Part shown: positions 15,838-25,017 of the stretch, one piece after another
Layout: every line of letters starts with the position of its first letter
Position numbering within the stretch: the first letter of the stretch is position 1
Source: CAVVYW01 sp963752605
Lineage (GTDB): Bacteria > Actinomycetota > Thermoleophilia > Solirubrobacterales > 70-9
NCBI GenBank assembly: GCA_963752605.1
Contig: CAVVYW010000006.1
Location: 1-64,000, forward strand
Length of the DNA stretch: 64,000 nt
Reading direction: 5' to 3'
Program-made: the position numbers and the translations under genes
Notes under the pieces: model-generated
Seen by the model: the letters and a program-made list of their open reading frames with translations, nothing else
Databases searched by the model: none
Told to the model about the DNA's origin: nothing

Positions 15838-16596
15838 CTAAACGGCCGCCAGAACGGCCTCGAGGTCGGCGACCACGTCGCCATCCATGCGGACAGCGGC
15901 GTCGCCGTCGTAGGGCGTGGGGCCCTTCGTGACGACCGCGAGCTTGCCGCCACGGCCCAGGGTGACCGACGGCAGCCCGGCGACCGGATAGACCTCGAGC
16001 GAGGAGCCGACGCAGAGCATCACCTCAGCCCGGCTGGCCAGCGCCTCGGCCTCGGCCATCGCGTCGAAAGGCAGCATCTCGCCGAACAGCACCACATCGG
16101 GCTTGATGACGGCGACGCAGCTGGGGCACTCCGGTACCCCCTCGTCCCCGAACAGCTCCTCGACCTCGGCGATTGCGAACCGCCCCCCGCACTGCGGGCA
16201 GCTGGAGGTGCGGATCGAGCCGTGTACCTCGACGACGCGTTCCGAACCGGCCTTGACGTGGAGCATGTCGATGTTCTGGGTGATCACGCCCTCGAGCAGG
16301 CCCCGGCGCTCGAGCTCTGCCAGCGCCTCGTGGGCCGGGTTCGGCTCGACCTCGCCGAGCGACTGGAAGCGCGGCCGGTAGAAGTTCCAGAAGCGGGCCG
16401 GGTCACGGCGGAAGGCGTCGATGTGCGCGACCTCCATCGGGTCGACCTTCTCCCACAGCCCCTCGCCGGGAGTGCGGAAGTCGGGAATGCCCGAGGGCAC
16501 CGAAATGCCTGCCCCGGTGAGGGCGACTGAGCAACTCGATTCCCTCAGCAGCTCAGCCAGCCGCTCGGCCTGATCTGTGGCTATTTGCCCTTCCAA
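15838..16596 (-). CDS. cobB: sirtuin family NAD-dependent protein deacylase
   Basis: Removes acetyl or longer acyl groups from lysines using NAD. Visible motifs are the NAD loop GAGISVPSGIPDFR, TQNIDMLH, catalytic His in VVEVHGSI, and a zinc finger of four Cys (CPQC and CPSC). Length of about 252 residues is normal. The start is unusual: the TTG at 16596 overlaps the end of the upstream beta-oxidation gene by 16 bases, so translation is probably coupled. The neighbourhood of acyl-CoA enzymes suggests it reverses acylation of metabolic enzymes, but that is inference. Confidence 0.9.
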   Translation of the reverse strand: MEGQIATDQAERLAELLRESSCSVALTGAGISVPSGIPDFRTPGEGLWEKVDPMEVAHIDAFRRDPARFWNFYRPRFQSLGEVEPNPAHEALAELERRGLLEGVITQNIDMLHVKAGSERVVEVHGSIRTSSCPQCGGRFAIAEVEELFGDEGVPECPSCVAVIKPDVVLFGEMLPFDAMAEAEALASRAEVMLCVGSSLEVYPVAGLPSVTLGRGGKLAVVTKGPTPYDGDAAVRMDGDVVADLEAVLAAV

Positions 16597-18569
16597 CTCG
16601 GCTTCCGCTTTTGGAGGAACGCGGAGATCCCCTCGCGCCCGTCCTCGGAGAGGAACACCTTGGCGAACCCCTCCTTCTCGGCCTCGATCCCGTCGTCCAG
16701 GTCGCCCTTGTTGGAGACCTCCTTGATCGCCTCGACCGCGAGCGGGGCCTGTCCGCCCAGCTTGCGGGCCCACGAGATCGCGACGTCCAGCAGCTGCTCG
16801 TCGGGGACGAGGTCGTCCGCGAGGCCCCACTGGCGGGCCTCCTGGGCGAGGACCGCGTCGCCGGTGAGGTTCATCTCCTTCGCCCTGGCCTCCCCGACGA
16901 GGCGCGGCAGGCGCTGGGTGCCGCCGAAGCCGGGGATGATCCCCAGGTTGATCTCGGGCTGTCCGAAGACGGCCGATTCGGCCGCGACCCTGAAGTCGCA
17001 GGCCATCGCCAGCTCGCAGCCGCCGCCGAAGGCGATCGCGTTCACCGCCGCGACGGTCGACTTCTGGCTCTCCCCCAGCTCCTTCAGCAGGGCATGGCCG
17101 TCGTTGATCAGCTGGGCGCCCTTCTCGGGAGTGTCCATCTGGGTGAACGCCTTGATGTCGGCTCCGGCCGAGTAGACGACCGGCAGCGAGGAGTAGACGA
17201 CCATCGCCTTCAGCTCGTCGTCGGCCTTGACCTGGTCCCAGACCTTGCGCAGGTCGCCGATCACGTCGGGGGAGATGGCGTTCATCGGGGGGTTGGCGAG
17301 CCAGGCGATCGCGACGTCGTCGCGCTTCTCCAGCTTCACCGAGCCCTCGCCCTCGCCCTGCGGATAGGCGTAGAAGCCGTGGCCGGACTTCAATCCGAGC
17401 CGGCCCTGGGCCACCAGGCGCTTCAGGATCCGCGGCGGCGCGAACCGCTCGCCCTGGCCCTCCTCGAATTTTTCTAGTTTCTCGAGCACCGTGTCGAGCC
17501 CCTCCATGTCGGCCTTCCAGAACGGTGGGAAGAGGCCGCGGCGCGGGTCCAAGCCGGCGCCGGCCATCATCCCGAGGTCGATCTCGCGGACGGTGCAGAC
17601 GCCCTCCTCCAGCAGGCGGCAGGCCTCGACCAGCGAGTGGAGCAGGACGAGGTCCGTGAGCTCCTCGGGCGGATCGGCGTCTCCCTTGACGTTGGGCTCG
17701 CCGTCCTTGTAGAAGCCCTCCCCGCCGGTCTTGGCGCCGAGCTTTCCGTCCTTGACGAGCTTCTGCATTCCCTTGTGGACGTAGAAGCGGTCCCCGTAGA
17801 CCTCCTTCAGGTACTCGGCGACGTGCAGGGTCGTGTCCAGCCCGAGCGCGTCCACCAGCACGAACGGGCCCATCGGCGCCGTCTTGCCGGCGGCGGCCTC
17901 GTCGATCTTCTTGATCGAGACGCCCTGCTCCTCCTGGGTCCGCCAGATCTCGCCAGCCCCCGCGTTCAGCACGCGGTTGACGACGAACCCTGGGACCTCG
18001 CGGCAGGTGATCGGCTGCTTGCGGATCGCCTGGGCGAAGTTGAAGGCGGTGGTGACGGTCTCGCGCGAGGTGTCCTCCCCGTAGATCACCTCGACCAGGG
18101 GCAGCACGGACGCCGGGTAGAAGAAGTGGAAGCCGGCCACTTGGTTCGGGCGCAGCGTCTCGCGGCCCATCTCGGTGATCGAGAGCGACGAGGTGTTGGA
18201 GGCGAGGATGGCGTGGCCCGGCGTCGCCTCGTCGAGCTCCGCGTAGACCGCCTTCTTGATCTCCATCTTCTCCGGCACCGCCTCGATCACGAAGTCGACG
18301 TCGCCGAAGCCCTCGTAGTCGGTGGCGCCGGTGATGAGGCCCATCACCTCGTCGAGGCGGGCGTCGGCGGCCTTCTGGTCGATCTTCTCCTTCTTCACAA
18401 GCCGGTCGAGCTGGCTCTTGGTCACCTCCCGCGACTTCTCGATCGCGGCATCGACGAACTTCTGCTCGATGTCCTTGACCACGACCGGGATATCGGCGTT
18501 GGCGATGACCTGGGCGATCTCGCCGCCCATCGTGCCGCCGCCGACGACGGCGGCCTTCGTGACGTACAT
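16581..18569 (-). CDS. 3-hydroxyacyl-CoA dehydrogenase/enoyl-CoA hydratase fusion (FadN-like domain order)
   Basis: Bifunctional beta-oxidation enzyme of about 662 residues. The N-terminal Rossmann domain (VVGGGTMGGEIAQVIANA, residues 8-25) binds NAD, followed by 3HCDH C-terminal domains (about 185-400). The C-terminal third is an enoyl-CoA hydratase with both catalytic Glu residues, in FGGGCELAMACD and FGQPEINLG. This order is the reverse of E. coli FadB and matches B. subtilis FadN. ATG 18569 is preceded by AGGAGG at good spacing. It is translationally coupled to the sirtuin and divergent from the GNAT gene; no thiolase lies nearby. Confidence 0.93.
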   Translation of the reverse strand: MYVTKAAVVGGGTMGGEIAQVIANADIPVVVKDIEQKFVDAAIEKSREVTKSQLDRLVKKEKIDQKAADARLDEVMGLITGATDYEGFGDVDFVIEAVPEKMEIKKAVYAELDEATPGHAILASNTSSLSITEMGRETLRPNQVAGFHFFYPASVLPLVEVIYGEDTSRETVTTAFNFAQAIRKQPITCREVPGFVVNRVLNAGAGEIWRTQEEQGVSIKKIDEAAAGKTAPMGPFVLVDALGLDTTLHVAEYLKEVYGDRFYVHKGMQKLVKDGKLGAKTGGEGFYKDGEPNVKGDADPPEELTDLVLLHSLVEACRLLEEGVCTVREIDLGMMAGAGLDPRRGLFPPFWKADMEGLDTVLEKLEKFEEGQGERFAPPRILKRLVAQGRLGLKSGHGFYAYPQGEGEGSVKLEKRDDVAIAWLANPPMNAISPDVIGDLRKVWDQVKADDELKAMVVYSSLPVVYSAGADIKAFTQMDTPEKGAQLINDGHALLKELGESQKSTVAAVNAIAFGGGCELAMACDFRVAAESAVFGQPEINLGIIPGFGGTQRLPRLVGEARAKEMNLTGDAVLAQEARQWGLADDLVPDEQLLDVAISWARKLGGQAPLAVEAIKEVSNKGDLDDGIEAEKEGFAKVFLSEDGREGISAFLQKRKPSWKGK

Positions 18570-18613
18570 TTCTGCGGATCCTCCTGGGGTAGCGGTCGGC
18601 CGGGGAAGGCTAT

Positions 18614-18619
18614 TAGGCT
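18614..18619 (+). promoter_or_regulatory. putative leaderless -10 hexamer (TAGGCT)
   Basis: TAGGCT ends 7 bases before the ATG at 18627. The adjoining AGGCTA (18608-18613) gives TAGCCT on the other strand, a possible -10 for the divergent fusion gene, which has a normal leader with AGGAGG. Confidence 0.5.
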
Positions 18620-18626
18620 CGGATCG

Positions 18627-19457
18627 ATGCCGCCGCGTGAGCCCGAGGTTGCCGACGACGCAGCACTGCTCCGACTGTTCCTGGAGTTCGGGGATGCGGT
18701 CGGACGCGCCACGGCGGAGCGGGTCCAGGAGGTTGAGGGCGGCCACGCCGTGCTGACACCCAGCGCGGACCTGCTGCACGACGCCAGCTACCTCGCGATC
18801 GAGGACATTGGGCGATCCGCCGCCGACCTGGCCAAGCTTGCTAGCGAGGTGATGGAGCGGAACGGCCTCTCGGCCTTCACCGTCGCGCCGCTCGACCCGG
18901 TGGAGTCCGCTTCCCTAGAACCGGGCTTCCGCGAGCTGGGCTGGAAGGTCGAGCGAGGCGTCTACATGGTTCACCGCCGTCCGCCTGACCGGCCCCCGGA
19001 CCGCCCCGTCACGGAGTTGGAGGGACCCCCGCCCGGAGACTCCTTCCGGGATCTGATGAAGGAGGTCTGGGCGCCGGACTACTCAGGCGACCCCGACGAG
19101 GTCGCCGACCAGTTCGCCGCGAGGGAGCGCGCCTACGCGGCGTTCGGCGGCGATCGCTGGTTCGTGGCAGAGCATGACGGCGCGCCGGCGGCATGCTGCT
19201 ACCTGATCGAGCGGGAGGGACTCGGGCAGGTGGAGAGCGTCGCCACCGCCACCCAGGCCCGCAACCGCGGCCTGGCGCGCGCGGTGGTGCTCGCCGCCGT
19301 GGAGGCCTCGCGCCGGTCCGGCAACGAACTGACCTTCATCGGCGCGGAGGAGGACGACTGGCCGCAGGAGCTCTACCAGCGACTTGGCTTCGATCCAGTC
19401 GGGATAGAGACGACCTTCGTCAAGGGCGCGCCTAACCCCCGTAGACCTCCTTCTTGA
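18627..19457 (+). CDS. GNAT family N-acetyltransferase
   Basis: A 276-residue protein whose C-terminal half is a GNAT domain: RWFVAEHDGAPAACCYL, then VESVATATQARNRGLARAVV with the acetyl-CoA pyrophosphate-binding RNRGLA segment, and LYQRLGFDPVGIETTFV. The N-terminal half (about 1-130) resembles a second, degenerate GNAT-like domain, as in tandem GNATs. Substrate unknown. The start at ATG 18627 is supported by the leaderless hexamer. The 3' end overlaps the convergent padR gene by 26 bases. Confidence 0.75.
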   Translation: MPPREPEVADDAALLRLFLEFGDAVGRATAERVQEVEGGHAVLTPSADLLHDASYLAIEDIGRSAADLAKLASEVMERNGLSAFTVAPLDPVESASLEPGFRELGWKVERGVYMVHRRPPDRPPDRPVTELEGPPPGDSFRDLMKEVWAPDYSGDPDEVADQFAARERAYAAFGGDRWFVAEHDGAPAACCYLIEREGLGQVESVATATQARNRGLARAVVLAAVEASRRSGNELTFIGAEEDDWPQELYQRLGFDPVGIETTFVKGAPNPRRPPS

Positions 19458-19893
19458 TCAGCGTCACCGAGCGGATCACCGAGTCGAGGAAGGGCTCGAC
19501 CTCCTTCAGCAGCCGCTTGTACTCGCGGCGCCCCGCGGGAGTGATCGAGTAGTAGCGCCGGGTGCGGCGGTCCGGCAGCTCCCAGCGCCCCTCGATCAGG
19601 CCGCCGTTCTCCATCTGCCGCAGCAACGGATACATCGTGTTCGGGTTCACCGAGATCACCCCCTGCGTCATCTCCTCGATTCCCTCGATCAGCCGATTCC
19701 CGTACGTCGGCTCCTCGGCGATCAGGTGGAGGACGAGCAGCGGGAAGACGTCGCGACGGCGGATCTCGCCGCCGAAGACGTCGGAGGGACGTCCGCCGCG
19801 CCTGCGCTGGCGCTCCTTGACTCCCTCGGCGCCGGCTTTCGCGGCCTCGGCCACCGCTTCTGAGACCGGCTTCGCTCCCTTGCGCTCGGCCAC
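19432..19893 (-). CDS. PadR family transcriptional regulator
   Basis: A DNA-binding repressor of the PadR winged-helix type. The core is DVFPLLVLHLIAEEPTYGNRLIEGIEE, then VNPNTMYPLLRQMENGGLIEGRW (recognition helix region) and RRYYSITPAGRREYKRLL (wing), followed by a short C-terminal dimerisation helix. A basic, Gly/Arg-rich N-terminal extension of about 40 residues precedes the domain. GTG start with TAGACT 6 bases upstream. The palindrome at 19914-19925 next to its promoter suggests autoregulation. Target genes and ligand are unknown. Confidence 0.88.
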   Translation of the reverse strand: MAERKGAKPVSEAVAEAAKAGAEGVKERQRRRGGRPSDVFGGEIRRRDVFPLLVLHLIAEEPTYGNRLIEGIEEMTQGVISVNPNTMYPLLRQMENGGLIEGRWELPDRRTRRYYSITPAGRREYKRLLKEVEPFLDSVIRSVTLIKKEVYGG

Positions 19894-19899
19894 CCGGCG

Positions 19900-19905
19900 A
19901 GTCTA
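19900..19905 (-). promoter_or_regulatory. putative leaderless -10 hexamer (TAGACT) for padR
   Basis: TAGACT ends 6 bases before the GTG start of padR. Confidence 0.5.
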
Positions 19906-19913
19906 CGCCGCGA

Positions 19914-19925
19914 CTTACCCGTAAG
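19914..19925. promoter_or_regulatory. palindrome CTTAC-CC-GTAAG, putative PadR operator
   Basis: A perfect 5-bp inverted repeat with a 2-base spacer lies 8 bases upstream of the padR -10, between -10 and -35. Small-repressor operators sit there when they block their own promoter. Inference only. Confidence 0.4.
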
Positions 19926-19946
19926 CACTCCCGGTTCCAGAATGAC

Positions 19947-19972
19947 GAACGCCCCGGTCTCCCGGGGCGTTC
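19947..19972. terminator. strong stem-loop, probable terminator
   Basis: GAACGCCCCGG and CCGGGGCGTTC form a perfect 11-bp stem with loop TCTC. It lies 25 bases downstream of the acyl-CoA dehydrogenase stop (minus strand) and upstream of padR. No T-tract follows, which is common in high-GC actinobacteria. Confidence 0.65.
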
Positions 19973-19997
19973 TGAAGGGGGATCGTAGGGCGACCCG

Positions 19998-21245
<1,248 letters not shown>

Positions 21246-21303
21246 GGTGAGTAGAGCTCCTTGTGTAGGGGTCCGCGCTCGAAGGTCGCGGCCGAAAACC
21301 GAT

Positions 21304-21317
21304 TGACTGGTCAGTCA
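21304..21317. promoter_or_regulatory. inverted repeat TGACTG-GT-CAGTCA, putative TetR-family operator
   Basis: A perfect 6-bp inverted repeat with a 2-base spacer upstream of the acyl-CoA dehydrogenase gene. TetR-type regulators of fatty-acid degradation in actinobacteria bind sites with TGAC...GTCA halves. No tetR gene is in the window, so the regulator would be encoded elsewhere. Confidence 0.5.
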
Positions 21318-21406
21318 GCCAGTGGAGGGAAGCGTACCGGATCATGCGCCGCATGTTCCCGGTTATGCCCGCGGCGTGCGTGTGCTACGCACGGCCCGAC
21401 CCGGTC

Positions 21407-21412
21407 TAGTCT
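21407..21412 (+). promoter_or_regulatory. putative leaderless -10 hexamer (TAGTCT)
   Basis: TAGTCT ends 7 bases before the ATG at 21420. Confidence 0.5.
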
Positions 21413-21419
21413 CTGCCCC

Positions 21420-21878
21420 ATGCCGCTTGCGGTCGACACCGGCGTCGTGCTGATCCTGGTCGTGATTGCGGCCCTGCCGATCGGCGCCGCGGTCTTCGCG
21501 CTCGGGGCGAGTAACGCGCTCAGCCAGATCGGCAAGGGGGCCTTCGAGATGGAGCACGAGATGCCGCAGGCCGGCGGGCCGGCGCCCACGGTGACGAAAG
21601 AGGTCCGCGAGGAGGAGATCCGCCAGATGGTGGAGGCCCGCTCGTATCGCCGCGAGGCCCGGGGGGAGGAAGCGCTCGACGTCGACGCTGAGGTCGACAA
21701 ACTGCTCTCCTCCGAGCGCGGCACGGGCTCCCTCGGCCACGACGAGGGGCTCCGCGAGGAGGTCAGGCAGCTGGTGGTCGCCCGGAACGAGCGGCTCGCG
21801 CGCCAGGGCAAGGAGCCGCTGGACGTCGATCAGGAGGTCGAACGCCAGCTCCGAGAGCTGGAGAACCTCGGTCAGTAG
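21420..21878 (+). CDS. membrane-anchored protein with two internal repeats
   Basis: A 152-residue protein with one N-terminal membrane segment (about 7-30, GVVLILVVIAALPIGAAVFAL). The rest is charged and contains two copies of a 34-residue unit: one starts REEEIRQMVEARSYRREARG near 64, the other LREEVRQLVVARNERLARQG near 110. Both continue as ExLDVDxEVxxxL. The repeat probably forms a helical hairpin. I do not recognise a named family; similar short helical repeats occur in actinobacterial SHOCT-like proteins. Start fixed by the TAGTCT hexamer. Confidence 0.65.
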   Translation: MPLAVDTGVVLILVVIAALPIGAAVFALGASNALSQIGKGAFEMEHEMPQAGGPAPTVTKEVREEEIRQMVEARSYRREARGEEALDVDAEVDKLLSSERGTGSLGHDEGLREEVRQLVVARNERLARQGKEPLDVDQEVERQLRELENLGQ

Positions 21879-21911
21879 CGGCGCGCGAATGGGGGCGCGC
21901 CCGCTCGGGTA

Positions 21912-21917
21912 TACATT
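21912..21917 (+). promoter_or_regulatory. putative leaderless -10 hexamer (TACATT)
   Basis: TACATT ends 6 bases before the ATG at 21924. Confidence 0.45.
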
Positions 21918-21923
21918 CGGGAC

Positions 21924-22304
21924 ATGGAAGCTTCCGAGCGAGACGTCTCACCGCGGGACGAGCAACTCGAGAGCGACGCTGCCGACACGGTCGTCGAACT
22001 CGATGAGGTGCTGAACCGCCCCGGCACCTACTTCAATCCGCAGACCGAGGTGCTGGTGGTGGTCGACGACTCGACCTCACTCGACGAGGAGGTCTTCAAC
22101 ATGGAGGCCTACGAGGGCGCGGAATGGGTCCGGATCTCGGACGACGTCGCGATCGCCGAGGAGCAGCGGAACGTAATGCTCGAGGAGTTCCAGACGCACT
22201 ATCACCCCGGCTTCAGCGGCTCGATGTCGGAGACCGCGCTCGAGCAGGGCGACGAGGAGACAGACGAGGGCGAGGAGGGCCAGGACCCCGGCCGGGAGGA
22301 TTGA
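21924..22304 (+). CDS. small acidic hypothetical protein
   Basis: 126 residues, strongly acidic at both ends (C-terminus GDEETDEGEEGQDPGRED). The middle (LDEVLNRPGTYFNPQTEVLVVVDDS and AEWVRISDDVAIAEEQRN) may fold as a small domain; the rest is likely disordered. No family recognised. It precedes the DUF4396 gene by 4 bases, so the two are probably cotranscribed. Confidence 0.6.
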   Translation: MEASERDVSPRDEQLESDAADTVVELDEVLNRPGTYFNPQTEVLVVVDDSTSLDEEVFNMEAYEGAEWVRISDDVAIAEEQRNVMLEEFQTHYHPGFSGSMSETALEQGDEETDEGEEGQDPGRED

Positions 22305-22308
22305 GCGG

Positions 22309-22785
22309 GTGGACGCCACCGCCCGCGAGCACGAGCATCACCCCGACGGTTATGACCTGAACCGCTCGGCGGTCAGCGCCACCACCCACTGCCTGACGGG
22401 CTGTGCGATCGGCGAGATCACCGGCATGTTCATCGCCACCGCGCTCGGCTGGAGCGATTTCGGTCAGATCGCCCTGGCGGTCGGGCTCGCCTACCTCTTC
22501 GGCTTCGCGCTCACCGCCCTGCCGCTGGCGCGGGCCGGACTCACGACTGGCGTGATCGTCAGCACCGCCCTCGCCGTCGACACGCTTTCGATCACGATCA
22601 TGGAGGTGATCGACAACCTCACCGTGGTCCTCTGGCCCGGCGCGATGGAGGCCGGCGTGGGCGACCCGATCATCTACATCGCGGTCGCGGCCGGCTTCGT
22701 GATCGCATATCCCTTTGCCTTCCTCGCCAATCGCTACCTGATCGCGCGCGGGCGAGGCCACGCGCTCGTGCACGAATACCACTAG
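22309..22785 (+). CDS. DUF4396 family membrane protein
   Basis: 158 residues with four membrane segments. The N-terminal SATTHCLTGCAIGEITGMFIA pattern, with His and two Cys near the first membrane segment, marks the DUF4396 family, where such a motif could bind metal (copper is a guess). A His-rich N-terminus (HEHH) fits metal contact. GTG start 4 bases after the acidic protein; ends at the stop of the convergent antiporter gene. Function of the family is not established. Confidence 0.75.
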   Translation: MDATAREHEHHPDGYDLNRSAVSATTHCLTGCAIGEITGMFIATALGWSDFGQIALAVGLAYLFGFALTALPLARAGLTTGVIVSTALAVDTLSITIMEVIDNLTVVLWPGAMEAGVGDPIIYIAVAAGFVIAYPFAFLANRYLIARGRGHALVHEYH

Positions 22786-23778
22786 CTAGACCGTCACGAC
22801 CACGATGAATGCGACGTAGAGGGCGAACCAGCCCAGGATCGCCGGCAGCTCGAAGCGGTCGCGCAGGCGCAGCGCCCAGTAGGCGAGCAGGCCACCGGCG
22901 AGGCCGAGCGCCATCGAGACCGCGGCGTTGCCGCCCAGCTCCCACTCGGTGAACATCAGCCCGATCCCGACCGGGATGGTCGACTGGAAGACCATTGCGC
23001 CGGTGATGTTGCCGAGCGCCAGCGAGTCCTTGCCATCGCGCACCCAGAAGAAGCTGTTGACCTTTTCCGGAAGCTCCGTCGCCAGTGGAGCGAGGATCAG
23101 CGAAAGGACGATCGCCTCGACCCCGAGGTCCTCCGCCACGTGCAGAAGCTCCTCCACGAACAGATGGGCCCCGCCGACCATCGCCCCGAGGCCAACGACC
23201 ACCTGGAGGATCGAGGCCGGCCAGGAGGGATCCAGGCGCCGCCCGCGGCGGGGCTCGATGATCAGCGGGTTGAGGGTCTCCTCGGCCTGCAGCTCGCCGC
23301 CCCCGGCCAGCGTGCGCTGCACGTAGAGGATGTAGGCGATGAGGAACACGATCCCCGCCGCAAACCTCAGGTCCTCCGGGGCGCCGAAGCCGAGCGCCAG
23401 GGCGAGGCCGAAGAAGACCATGAAGAAGGCGAGGTCTCGGTCCAGGGTCGGCACGTGCGCCGTGAGCTCGGTGCCCTGCCTGCGTCGCCGCCGGTAGCCG
23501 TAGGCGGTCAGGCCGACCAGTCCCATCGCGAGCGTGGCGAGAAGGAAGGGGGCGCCCACGATCGCGCCGATCGCAACGTCCTCGCTCTTGGTCGCCCCTA
23601 CCAGGGCGACGATCGCGATCAGGGTCTCCGGCAGCGCGGTGCCGACAGCGGCGAGGAGGCTGCCGACCGCCCCCTCCCCCACGCCGAGCTTGTGCCCGGT
23701 CCACTCGATCGCGTTGGTGAAGAGGAGCGCACCGGCGAGGATCACCGCGAAGCTGATGACGAGCAGGACGATCTCCAT
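22786..23778 (-). CDS. sodium/calcium exchanger family protein (CaCA)
   Basis: A 330-residue, roughly ten-segment membrane antiporter of the Ca2+/cation antiporter superfamily. Both alpha repeats are visible: AVGTALPETLIAIVALVGA (about 45-63) and LAPLATELPEKVNSFFWVRDG (about 215-235), with the acidic residue of each repeat (Glu) in the ion pathway. It probably exports Ca2+ in exchange for Na+ or H+. It lies 31 bases downstream of a second, different CaCA antiporter on the same strand, so the pair likely forms an operon. Confidence 0.85.
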   Translation of the reverse strand: MEIVLLVISFAVILAGALLFTNAIEWTGHKLGVGEGAVGSLLAAVGTALPETLIAIVALVGATKSEDVAIGAIVGAPFLLATLAMGLVGLTAYGYRRRRRQGTELTAHVPTLDRDLAFFMVFFGLALALGFGAPEDLRFAAGIVFLIAYILYVQRTLAGGGELQAEETLNPLIIEPRRGRRLDPSWPASILQVVVGLGAMVGGAHLFVEELLHVAEDLGVEAIVLSLILAPLATELPEKVNSFFWVRDGKDSLALGNITGAMVFQSTIPVGIGLMFTEWELGGNAAVSMALGLAGGLLAYWALRLRDRFELPAILGWFALYVAFIVVVTV

Positions 23779-23809
23779 CAGCGCCCGGGTCTCCGCGGCC
23801 GGCCCGACA

Positions 23810-24985
23810 TCAGGCGAAGTAGAACGTCAGCCCGAGGATCGCGTAGAGGGCCAGCAGTTGCACGCCCTCGAACCAGTTCGACTCCCCCTCGTTGGTGACC
23901 TGGTAGGCGACGAGCACGCCCAGGAAGACCGCCGCGATCTCGAATCCGTTGAAGACCAGGGGCATCGGGCCGGGCCCGATCACGAAGGAGAGCAGCACCA
24001 GCACCGGCGCCACGAACAGGGCCACCTGGGCGCTGGAGCCGATCGCGATATTGACCGAGAGGTCCATCTTGTTCTTGATCGCGACCAGCACCGCGACCCA
24101 GTGCTCGGCGGCGTTGCCGACGATCGCCACCACGATCACGCCGATGAAGAACTCACTCAGGCCGACCGAATCCGACGCCGCCTCGATCGAGCCGACCAGG
24201 ATCTCCGACATGAGGCCAACCGCGACGCCCGCGACCGCCAGTGCGATCACCGACGTCCTCACCGACCAACCCCAGGTGTCGTCGTGCGCCGCGTCGTCCT
24301 CGCTGTGGGGGTTGAACAGCTCCCGGTGCGTTCTCAGGCTGAACAGCAGGCCGGCGACGTAGGTGGCGATCAGGACGACCGCCACCGCCAGGGAGAGATC
24401 CTCGACCGTGTCGTCGAACTCCACCCGCTCCTGGTCGATCCCCGGCAGGCCCTGGCCCTCGACCAGCTCGAAGATCGCCGGCATCACCAGCGCCGCCACC
24501 GCGAGGAAGAGCATCAGCGACTGGACGTTGGCCGCGGTGCGGTCGAACTTCTGGACCTTGCGGCCACCCCCGGTCAGCCCGCCCGCGAGCATCGCCGCGC
24601 CCATCACCAGGAGGATGTTCCCTAGGATCGAGCCGATGATCGAGGCCTTGACCACCTCCTGGAGCCCGGCCTCCAGCGCGAAGATCGCGATGATCAGCTC
24701 GGGGGCGTTGCCGAACGTGACGTTGAGCAGGCCCCCGATTCCGGGCCCGGACTTCGCCGCGACCTCCTCGGTGGCCCTCCCCATGAGCGCGGCGGTCGGG
24801 ATCACCCCCAGCGCAGCGGAGAAGAAGATCAGTCCCGCGGCGGTATGCGACAGCTCGAAGACGATCGCGAGCGGGATGAACGGGAGGAGCAGGTAGGGCC
24901 AGCCGCCCGGCGTGAGCAGAAACCCCCACCCGAGGGTCGGCTGCGATCCGCGCTGGCTGGGCGATCCCCGCTGGCTGGGCGCCAC
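23810..24985 (-). CDS. calcium/proton antiporter (CAX family)
   Basis: A 391-residue antiporter with about eleven membrane segments. CAX signatures are present in both halves: TFGNAPELIIAIFALEAG (about 90-107) and IVGNAAEHWVAVLVAIKN (about 278-295), each with the conserved Glu for Ca2+/H+ exchange, and an acidic loop between the halves (ELVEGQGLPGIDQERVEFDDT). The N-terminus holds a short tandem repeat (PSQRGSPSQRGS). GTG start with TAGGCT 6 bases upstream. It exports Ca2+ from the cytoplasm and is followed by a second CaCA exchanger. Confidence 0.9.
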   Translation of the reverse strand: MAPSQRGSPSQRGSQPTLGWGFLLTPGGWPYLLLPFIPLAIVFELSHTAAGLIFFSAALGVIPTAALMGRATEEVAAKSGPGIGGLLNVTFGNAPELIIAIFALEAGLQEVVKASIIGSILGNILLVMGAAMLAGGLTGGGRKVQKFDRTAANVQSLMLFLAVAALVMPAIFELVEGQGLPGIDQERVEFDDTVEDLSLAVAVVLIATYVAGLLFSLRTHRELFNPHSEDDAAHDDTWGWSVRTSVIALAVAGVAVGLMSEILVGSIEAASDSVGLSEFFIGVIVVAIVGNAAEHWVAVLVAIKNKMDLSVNIAIGSSAQVALFVAPVLVLLSFVIGPGPMPLVFNGFEIAAVFLGVLVAYQVTNEGESNWFEGVQLLALYAILGLTFYFA

Positions 24986-24991
24986 GGGCGA

Positions 24992-24997
24992 AGCCTA
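24992..24997 (-). promoter_or_regulatory. putative leaderless -10 hexamer (TAGGCT) for the CAX antiporter
   Basis: TAGGCT ends 6 bases before the GTG start of the antiporter gene. Confidence 0.55.
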
Positions 24998-25017
24998 TGC
25001 GGCCTCGGGCTGAGGCC

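Noticed and set aside
17637..18626. Upstream extension of the GNAT gene
   Set aside because: It is antisense to the fusion enzyme, and a leaderless -10 lies 7 bases before the ATG at 18627.
18570..18779. Longer N-terminus for the dehydrogenase/hydratase fusion
   Set aside because: The Rossmann fold begins right after the ATG at 18569, which has AGGAGG upstream; the extension runs over the divergent GNAT promoter.
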